A stretch of DNA of 19,175 nt, from contig JAIRPM010000051.1 of NCBI GenBank assembly GCA_031257075.1, positions 1-19,175 on the forward strand, in the 5' to 3' direction. Under the pieces are notes generated by a model that was given only the letters and a program-made list of their open reading frames with translations, was not told the DNA's origin and did not search any database. How positions within the stretch are numbered: the stretch's first letter is position 1; each line of letters begins with the position of its first letter. A program made the translations under genes and the position numbers. Positions 14,262 to 19,175 of this stretch are shown here, piece by piece. The DNA is from Spirochaetaceae bacterium (GTDB lineage Bacteria; Spirochaetota; Spirochaetia; Treponematales; Breznakiellaceae).

Positions 14262-15503
14262 CTAAAAAAGGCCGCTGTCTTTACGCGGCCTGCCACGACG
14301 GGGGGCTGCGGCATCGCCAGTACCGGTATCAGCGGTATCAGGTGCGGCCGGTTCAATCTGAGCAGAAACATCGGATGGTTCGGGCTGCGGAGCAGCGGTT
14401 TTTGCGGCGGCGGCCGCCGCCGCATCCTCTGGACTGGACGAGCCGGTAGAGCCGGTGCCCGGAAACATTAGTTTGCGTAATTTTTCCTGTATTTCTTTCG
14501 CAAACAGAGGATTCTGTTCGATATATTCTTTCATACCTTCACGCCCCTGTCCAACAGTTTCGCCGTTGTAGGAAAACCATGCGCCTTTTTTCTCAATCAG
14601 TTCGTATTTGAGGGCGGCATCCAATAGACTGGCTGTAGCGGAAATGCCTTTACCAAACAGAATTTCCAGTTCGGCGCGGCGGAACGGCGGCGCGACTTTG
14701 TTTTTGACAACTTTTACTTTGACGCGGTTGCCGAATGCGTCCGCATCGCCCTTTTCCAGTGTTTCCTGTTTGCGCACATCAAGCCGTACCGACGAATAAA
14801 ATTTAAGAGCGTTTCCGCCGGTTGTTGTTTCGGGATTGCCAAACATCACGCCGATTTTCATGCGAATTTGGTTGATAAAGATAAGCACTGTGCGCGATTT
14901 TCCGATTATCCCCGTGAGTTTTCGGAGCGCCTGACTCATAAGACGCGCCTGCAAACCAACATGCGCGTCTCCCATGTCGCCATCGATTTCCGCTTGTGGA
15001 GTAAGAGCCGCCACGGAATCCACGACTATTACATCAACAGCGCCTGAACGAACAAGGCTTTCGGCGATTTCCAAAGCCTGCTCGCCGTTGCTCGGCTGAG
15101 ATACTTCAAGTTCGTCAATATTTACCCCCAGATTCTTCGCGTAAATTGGGTCAAGCGCATGTTCCGCGTCAATGAACGCGGCAATGCCCCCCATCTTTTG
15201 CGCTTCTGCTATGGCATGGAGCGCCAACGTTGTTTTACCAGATGATTCCGGCCCGTAAATTTCGATAATCCGTCCGCGTGGATAGCCGCCAATGCCGAGC
15301 GCCTCATCAAGCAGGATAGAACCGGACGGAATCGACTCGATGCCGGCGGCGTTGCTGTGCGTTCCCAGTGTTATCAGCGTCCCCTCGCCAAACTGTTTAG
15401 TCAGGTGCAACTTCGCTGCTTCCAACGCTTTGCGCTTGTCTTCCAATGATGCATTTTTACCGCCCGCAAGCGGCTTCACTTTTTCGTTTTCTATTTTTGC
15501 CAT
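14262..15503 (-). CDS. recA: Recombinase RecA with extended C-terminal tail
   Basis: Predicted 413-residue DNA recombinase, central to homologous recombination. Walker A GPESSGKT (84-91), Walker B ending VIVVDSVAAL (158-167), NQIRMKIGVMFGNPETTTGG (211-230) and the VRLDVRKQE motif are all intact. The start at 15503 is chosen because GGAGG lies 7 bases upstream; an in-frame start at 15593 would add 30 atypical residues. The conserved core ends near 349. A 60-residue tail follows, with seven alanines at 361-367, several prolines and acids, and a basic end RRGRPRK (402-408) that resembles an AT-hook. The last codons overlap an intrinsic terminator. No LexA-type operator is recognised upstream. 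A TATAAT-like box on the minus strand (15520-15525) lies only 17 bases before the ATG and is doubtful as a promoter. Confidence 0.97.
   Translation of the reverse strand: MAKIENEKVKPLAGGKNASLEDKRKALEAAKLHLTKQFGEGTLITLGTHSNAAGIESIPSGSILLDEALGIGGYPRGRIIEIYGPESSGKTTLALHAIAEAQKMGGIAAFIDAEHALDPIYAKNLGVNIDELEVSQPSNGEQALEIAESLVRSGAVDVIVVDSVAALTPQAEIDGDMGDAHVGLQARLMSQALRKLTGIIGKSRTVLIFINQIRMKIGVMFGNPETTTGGNALKFYSSVRLDVRKQETLEKGDADAFGNRVKVKVVKNKVAPPFRRAELEILFGKGISATASLLDAALKYELIEKKGAWFSYNGETVGQGREGMKEYIEQNPLFAKEIQEKLRKLMFPGTGSTGSSSPEDAAAAAAAKTAAPQPEPSDVSAQIEPAAPDTADTGTGDAAAPRRGRPRKDSGLF
14264..14291 (-). terminator. Intrinsic terminator inside the recA 3' codons
   Basis: On the minus strand AGGCCGC (plus 14285-14291) pairs perfectly with GCGGCCT (plus 14269-14275) around a 9-base loop, followed at once by a run of T ending in the recA stop codon TAG. 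The hairpin and T-run encode the last residues, RPRKDSGLF. It separates recA from add. Confidence 0.8.
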
Positions 15504-15632
15504 TATAGCCTCCATCTTTATTATAACTACACGACCACTCTGTTTTACTTTGAATTTTTCTTTTCCAAAGAAATTTGTTTTGCATTTACTCATACGGCGG
15601 TAAAGCCGGCATTGCGCAAATACGAGGTAAGA

Positions 15633-15670
15633 AGCACTGATTAAATCCTCGATTGGATTTAATCAGTGCT
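15633..15670. repeat. Dispersed palindrome, copy 3
   Basis: Perfect 16-base arms AGCACTGATTAAATCC (15633-15648) and GGATTTAATCAGTGCT (15655-15670) enclose TCGATT. The CTGATTAA core is shared with copy 1. It lies 10 bases after the stop of the small ORF at 15681 (minus strand). A TCTTTTTT stretch follows after 6 bases on the plus strand only, where no gene ends. Confidence 0.8.
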
Positions 15671-15680
15671 AGTATCTTTT

Positions 15681-15869
15681 TTAGTCTAGCATATTTTCTT
15701 GTATTGAAGCAGGGGGGGCACCACTATCCCCCTGTGAAAAACCCGCCGCTTCCTTGATTGTCCGGCTATAGTCCCCCACGCTATCGACACTGACTATTGG
15801 TGCATCTTTGCCCAAAACGGCGGCTTCCCCGCGCTGCTCCGGAGTTGCCATAGGCATGGGAGGGCTCAT
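15681..15869 (-). CDS. Possible small protein, unknown
   Basis: A frame from an ATG at 15869 encodes 62 residues, MSPPMPMATPEQRGEAAVLG and onward, ending SIQENMLD. GGTGAG about 9 bases before the ATG could serve as ribosome binding site; the open frame reaches back to a TTG at 15917. Composition is soluble and acidic with no signal peptide or membrane segment. Support is indirect: it fills the gap after the beta-rich ORF on the same strand, and a dispersed palindrome lies 10 bases after its stop, just as copies elsewhere follow real genes. It resembles nothing I know and could be the remnant of a longer protein or chance. Confidence 0.35.
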   Translation of the reverse strand: MSPPMPMATPEQRGEAAVLGKDAPIVSVDSVGDYSRTIKEAAGFSQGDSGAPPASIQENMLD

Positions 15870-15934
15870 TATGGCGCTCACCGGTAAGTGGGGTATAGCT
15901 GGGGTGCGGTAAGACAACGATTATGGCGATACGT

Positions 15935-16663
15935 TTATTTTTTAGTTCGCATAAAAACAATGCGCGCATTTGAAGCATCTGGATACGGCGGCACAAGAAG
16001 CGCAAAACTGTTTTTAGCGGTGAATTTATATGAACTAGTCCAATGTATAGACCGGTTGGATTTAGAGCCGTTAAGAAAACCTTTAATCTCTATAAATTCA
16101 CCGTTGATAGACCAAGTGCCATCGCCTAAAAAACTTGTTTCTTTTTCTAAAGAGAGAGATTTTAGTGATATGCGGCATAAATGGTCTCCTTCAAATTCAT
16201 CAAGAAGAATAGTGTATATGTCAGTATATGATTTACCATTAAAATTATACGTTATATGACCTTCCCAATATTCCCCGGCCGGCAATAATAATGGGTTTTC
16301 TTGATGAGACACGGATGATAGAACCGTAAAAGAAAAATTATATTCCGGGTTTTTGCGTATTTCCTGTGCGGTCTTGTCGAGCATTAATTCAATATGGGCA
16401 TTGTAATATCCAGCAAAATATTTTGCAGTGTGTATAATTAAATAAAATAAGTTATCCGGTTCTATTTTATATACGGCTTCTGGTATTTTTGCGCCCATGC
16501 CTGTAATAGAAACTTTACAATACGCACCTCCAACAATATTAAATTTATCTGTTGAAACTTTTACGGACAAACGAAGTGATTCGCCTTTTTTGATATTAAT
16601 AGGTGTAGTATTATTTATATTGTCAACGCTGATAATAACGCTTTGAGATAAAGAATTTATCAT
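15935..16663 (-). CDS. Beta-rich (Ig-like) ORF, likely C-terminal half of a split exported protein
   Basis: Predicted 242 residues without signal peptide, starting MINSLSQSVIISVDNINNTT. The first 115 residues look like a beta sandwich (INIKKGESLRLSVKVSTDKF, then AYCKVSITGMGAKIPEAVY and NAHIELMLDK). The second half has GEYWEGHITYNFNGKSYTDI and is also beta-rich. The ATG overlaps the stop of the LPP20-like lipoprotein gene in a TAATG junction and has no good ribosome binding site, so it can only be made by translational coupling. Such a beta-rich protein without export signal, placed directly behind a lipoprotein that ends early, suggests that both are parts of one former gene. I do not recognise a named family. 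The sequence is A+T-rich (22 of 60 G+C in 16441-16500; 17 of 60 in 16501-16560). Confidence 0.6.
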   Translation of the reverse strand: MINSLSQSVIISVDNINNTTPINIKKGESLRLSVKVSTDKFNIVGGAYCKVSITGMGAKIPEAVYKIEPDNLFYLIIHTAKYFAGYYNAHIELMLDKTAQEIRKNPEYNFSFTVLSSVSHQENPLLLPAGEYWEGHITYNFNGKSYTDIYTILLDEFEGDHLCRISLKSLSLEKETSFLGDGTWSINGEFIEIKGFLNGSKSNRSIHWTSSYKFTAKNSFALLVPPYPDASNARIVFMRTKK

Positions 16664-17097
16664 TAAACTTCTGTATAATACCGGTCTGCTTGTATCTGCT
16701 TGACTACAGATTCGGCAAAACTGACAAATTCGTCAACACGTTCAATATATGGATTTAAAATATCGTTTGAATTACCGCGCAAGACGGTGGATTCTTTGCT
16801 GGTATTTTTTATATATTGCCCGTAGTATTTTAGAATTTGAATTCGCGCATCTTCACGGGCAGCATTTCTGGCGTCAGTTTCGGTTCGGAATGCACGGGAC
16901 GCGCCGACAAAATAAATTTGATTATTGTCGTGTGGTAAAATATTTTTCCATTCAGGCTCCTGTTCTGGAATTGTGCGCAAAAGAATACGCGGGTTTTCTT
17001 CCGGTTTTTGCGTAACAGGCAATGTCCAGCACGACAAATTGAGAAACGCAGGGGAAATAATAGTAAAAAATATAAATATTGCGGATGATATTTTCAT
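16663..17097 (-). CDS. LPP20-like lipoprotein, probably truncated
   Basis: Predicted 144 residues with a lipoprotein-type signal: MKISSAIFIFFTIISPAFLN then LSC, a relaxed spirochete-style lipobox with C23 as the lipidated residue. The mature part has the LPP20-like core EPEWKNILPHDNNQIYFVGA, SRAFRTETDARNAAREDARI and QILKYYGQYI, a clear paralogue of the protein at 18482-19175 (PAWIDDVPE..., FVGISGKYVTETQARSSAREDARRQLVDYYG). Both continue to a D-R-Y/F-Y point (DRYYTEV here, DRRFYWE there). This one then stops, whereas the paralogue goes on with EYYVVYVEMQIDKARV. It begins 9 bases after the TAA that would end the full SUMF1-like frame and shares one base with the next ORF. LPP20 proteins are outer-membrane lipoproteins in other bacteria; the role here is unknown. 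Confidence 0.7.
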   Translation of the reverse strand: MKISSAIFIFFTIISPAFLNLSCWTLPVTQKPEENPRILLRTIPEQEPEWKNILPHDNNQIYFVGASRAFRTETDARNAAREDARIQILKYYGQYIKNTSKESTVLRGNSNDILNPYIERVDEFVSFAESVVKQIQADRYYTEV

Positions 17098-17106
17098 TAG
17101 TCCATA

Positions 17107-18420
17107 TTATTGAATGGAACGGACAAGCCGGAATCCAACATTTGTATATGCGATTTCGGGTTTTTCACTGATGCGTTTTGCCGAACGAAGCGCTCCCATT
17201 TTGTGTGACCAAGACCCTCCTCTGATAATGCGTTTATCGCCTGTTTCAGTTCATGACGGATTTGTTTGCGGTAAATGAGAATAGGGTCAATAGTCCCAGC
17301 ACCATTCGGCTACATTGCCGTGCATATTGTATAAATTGTATTTGTTGGGTCTAAAACTATCAACCGGCACAGTTTTTTGACGGAATGTCCCTTTTGTTTC
17401 CGTGTAAGAGAAAATAAACCATTGTTCCACAGTATAACTTCCATCATAATTTGCATCTTCAGTTGATATAGATGTCCCTGTATTATATGGCGTTGTTGTT
17501 TTTGCGCGGCAGGCATATTCCCATTCCGCTTCTGTAGGCAGCCGGTATCCACTTGCATTTTTTCTCCATTCAACTTCAACTTCTTGTCCGTTTCCCTTTT
17601 TAATCCTGTAAACAGGCGTTAGCCCTTCAACTTCACTGCGCTTGTTACAGTATTCAATCGCTGCATACCATGTTACACTTTCTACCGGCAGATTTTTCCC
17701 TTGAAATTTACTGGGATTTTTTCCCATAATACGTGTATACTCATCTTGATTTACTTCGTATTTGCACATATAAAAATCGCTTATGGTAATGTGTGGATTG
17801 GGACTTTCATCGCCGCCGCGTCCTTTTTCTTCTATAAGACTGCCTATATCAAACCTTCCGCCTTTTATTAAGACAAAATCATCTGGAATCGTAAAAGCGG
17901 CAGCGGTTGTATTTGTTTGTACTACGCTGTCCCCGGCTATTTTTTTTGCAATCCCTCCGGCAAAGTCTTCTATTATTTCTTTTTCTAAAATTATATCTTC
18001 AATATCGTCAATTGATTTTCGTTCCATTGCTATTTGTTCAAGCGTTTGTAAATTTAATGCGGTTGCTATTAAAACATAACGGTTTCTTATGGGGTCAATT
18101 CTTATACGAATAATAATAGTAGCATTGAGCGCTTTGCCGAGAGCCGCTGTTTTTGTGTTGTCAGACCAACTGCCCTCTTGAAAATCATGCTCAGTGAGTA
18201 TGCCCTTCATTGCGGATTCTGTGCGGGCAACCATTTTTATAATACGAGTATTTGCTAACGCGCCGCTGAATAGTTCATGTATCGTTTCTATTTGCCCACT
18301 AAATTCACGCTTAATTTCGTCAGTTGTCTCTACAGGAGCGACAACGGCAACCGGCGTGTCCGCAAATGCGGATGCGAAAGGAAAAGCCGCAAACACTAGG
18401 ATGGCAAATAATTTTTTCAT
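17107..18420 (-). pseudogene. CsgG-like/SUMF1-like exported fusion protein with two in-frame UGA codons
   Basis: The ORF up to the first TGA (17287-17289) gives 377 residues. A signal peptide (MKKLFAILVFAAFPFASAFA) is followed by a CsgG/TolB-N-like domain (about 22-165; VAVVAPVETT, AALGKALNATIIIRIRID). Then comes a SUMF1/FGE-like domain from about 184 (FVLIKGGRFDIGS, FYMCKYEVNQDEYTRIMG, LPVESVTWYAAIEYCN, SGYRLPTEAEWEYACRA, NMHGNVAEWCWDY). Reading past the TGA in the same frame gives PYSHLPQTNPS, a second TGA (17251-17253), then TETGDKRIIRGGSW, ALRSAKRI and TNVGFRLVRSIQ before TAA at 17107, which is the normal end of a SUMF1 domain. No frameshift is needed. The second TGA, and perhaps the first, fall where relatives often have Gly, so GGA-to-TGA change is likely. 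The active-site Cys pair of true formylglycine-generating enzymes is absent, so a structural or binding role is more likely. UGA serves as a normal stop elsewhere in the window. Confidence 0.7.
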
Positions 18421-18440
18421 AAAATTGCCTTATATTAAGC

Positions 18441-18471
18441 AAGCGCACAAGGCAATACGGCTTGTGCGCTT
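18441..18471 (-). promoter_or_regulatory. Intergenic stem-loop in the envelope locus
   Basis: Perfect 11-base arms AAGCGCACAAG (18441-18451) and CTTGTGCGCTT (18461-18471) with a 9-base loop lie between the LPP20-like gene and the CsgG/SUMF1 gene. On the minus strand the stem is followed by GCTTAATATAAGG, not a T-run, and AAGG there is the ribosome binding site of the next gene. It may be an mRNA-processing or partial attenuation element. Confidence 0.55.
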
Positions 18472-18481
18472 TGAACGGATA

Positions 18482-19175
18482 CTACAAATCCATACTGGAA
18501 CTTAAATTACCGCCAAAGAATTCCGCCGCTTTTTCTAATTGCTGACGGCGCCGGGCATCTTGTTCTTCCGCTGCTTTTTTCTGCAAATCAGCCGCTTTCT
18601 CTCTGCCGAATTCATCTATGATACGGGCAACCCGCGCTTTGTCTATTTGCATTTCTACATACACAACATAGTACTCGCGGTTGTTTTCGTCCATAAAACA
18701 TTCCCAGTAAAAACGGCGGTCGCCCAATGCCTGTGCGGCACCCTGTGCGATGCGCTCGTTTAACTGCTGCGCCGCAATTTGGGGTGAAATAACATCACTG
18801 GACACAGCGTTTATTGCCTGCGCTTCCCGCCCTTTGTTCACCATGAGTGTACCATAGTAATCAACCAACTGACGGCGGGCATCTTCGCGGGCACTGCTTC
18901 GCGCCTGCGTTTCGGTGACATATTTGCCGCTTATGCCGACAAACGAAAGCGTTTTTTCCGACTCCGGCACATCGTCAATCCATGCGGGGCGCAGCGGCTG
19001 GCTTGTCTTTATTGGCTTTGCCATTTCAACCGCCTGTTTTCTTGCCGCCGCCGTCTGCGACCTGCGCTGCGCTTCCGGGTCAGGCGCGGCCGCTGCACTC
19101 AATGTTAAGCACGCCGTAACACTGAACACCGTCAACGTAGCAATTGCCGTAAAGATTGCAGTGGAAATTGCCGGA
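18482..19175 (-). CDS. LPP20-like exported protein, 5' end cut by the window edge
   Basis: The frame is open to the right edge, so the true start lies outside; a TTG at 19135 is inside the signal peptide and should not be used. The visible part begins PAISTAIFTAIATLTVFSVT then ACLTLSAAAAPDPE. This is either a signal peptidase I substrate (cleavage near AAAA) or a lipoprotein with VTAC as lipobox. The LPP20-like core follows: PAWIDDVPESEKTLSFVG, TETQARSSAREDARRQLVDY, then DRRFYWECFMDENNREYYVV and YVEMQIDKARVARIIDEFG. A charged helical end (EKAADLQKKAAEEQDARRRQ) may form a coiled coil. It is the complete-looking paralogue of the protein at 16663-17097. The CsgG/SUMF1 gene follows after 61 bases with a stem-loop between. 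LPP20-family proteins are usually outer-membrane or periplasmic; the role here is not known. Confidence 0.75.
   Translation of the reverse strand, partial: PAISTAIFTAIATLTVFSVTACLTLSAAAAPDPEAQRRSQTAAARKQAVEMAKPIKTSQPLRPAWIDDVPESEKTLSFVGISGKYVTETQARSSAREDARRQLVDYYGTLMVNKGREAQAINAVSSDVISPQIAAQQLNERIAQGAAQALGDRRFYWECFMDENNREYYVVYVEMQIDKARVARIIDEFGREKAADLQKKAAEEQDARRRQQLEKAAEFFGGNLSSSMDL

Noticed and set aside
15504..15593. Earlier in-frame start for recA at 15593
   Set aside because: It would add 30 residues unlike any RecA start; GGAGG directly precedes the ATG at 15503.
15633..15670. Palindrome copy 3 as an ordinary terminator
   Set aside because: The T-rich stretch is on the plus strand and separated by 6 bases, while the neighbouring genes are on the minus strand.
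17251..17289. UGA as selenocysteine in the SUMF1-like gene
   Set aside because: No convincing SECIS-like hairpin follows either UGA, and SUMF1 relatives do not have Cys at these positions.
17251..17289. Genome-wide reassignment of UGA to Trp or Gly
   Set aside because: UGA is the natural stop of fliK, add and the molybdopterin-binding protein gene in this window.

Overview
The window looks like chromosomal DNA of a spirochete, most likely a treponeme with fairly high G+C. The best evidence is a flagellar block fliK-flgD-flgE-flbD, in the order known from the treponemal fla operon. Its FlgE carries Lys165, Cys178 and Asn179, the same positions described for the lysinoalanine hook cross-link of Treponema denticola. 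Several predicted envelope proteins and a lipobox of relaxed, spirochete-like form fit this. I cannot name a species. Nothing looks like a tRNA, rRNA, CRISPR array, transposase or phage gene.

Layout. (A) 1-4755, minus strand: a gene start cut by the left edge, a MoeA/MogA-type molybdopterin-binding protein with a C-terminal cysteine cluster, a divergent dicarboxylate/amino-acid symporter homologue, and two exported proteins (a beta-rich one and a TPR-like one) that probably form a two-gene unit. (B) 4756-4889: divergent promoter region. (C) 4890-6707, plus: an acyl-CoA synthetase whose proximal promoter implies a leaderless mRNA. (D) 6708-7003: about 300 bases without a gene, but holding a dispersed palindrome, a good sigma-28 (FliA) promoter, a dyad around a TATAAA and a long 5'UTR hairpin. 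(E) 7004-10844, plus: fliK, flgD, flgE, flbD. The mot/fli genes that follow flbD in other treponemes are absent. (F) 10890-11463: a small exported protein with its own promoter, a palindrome and an intrinsic terminator. (G) 11499-14234: guaA and add, two purine genes, convergent with a 12-base gap. (H) 14262-15503, minus: recA with a long Ala/Pro-rich tail ending in an AT-hook-like motif; the last codons double as an intrinsic terminator. (I) 15681-19175, minus: a more A+T-rich envelope-protein locus. It holds two LPP20-like proteins flanking a CsgG-like/SUMF1-like fusion, an Ig-like or beta-rich ORF and a small ORF.

The most unusual material is in (I). The CsgG/SUMF1 gene has two in-frame UGA codons, yet the conserved C-terminal end of the SUMF1 domain continues in the same frame to a later TAA. 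The adjacent lipoprotein ends abruptly at a TAATG junction with an ORF that lacks a signal peptide and looks like the C-terminal half of a larger exported protein. Either the locus is decaying, or it is expressed through readthrough and reinitiation.

A second theme is a family of 37-42-base palindromes (four related copies) that sit 9-27 bases after a stop codon. One of them directly abuts the sigma-28 promoter of the flagellar genes. All calls come from reading the sequence; no database search was possible.
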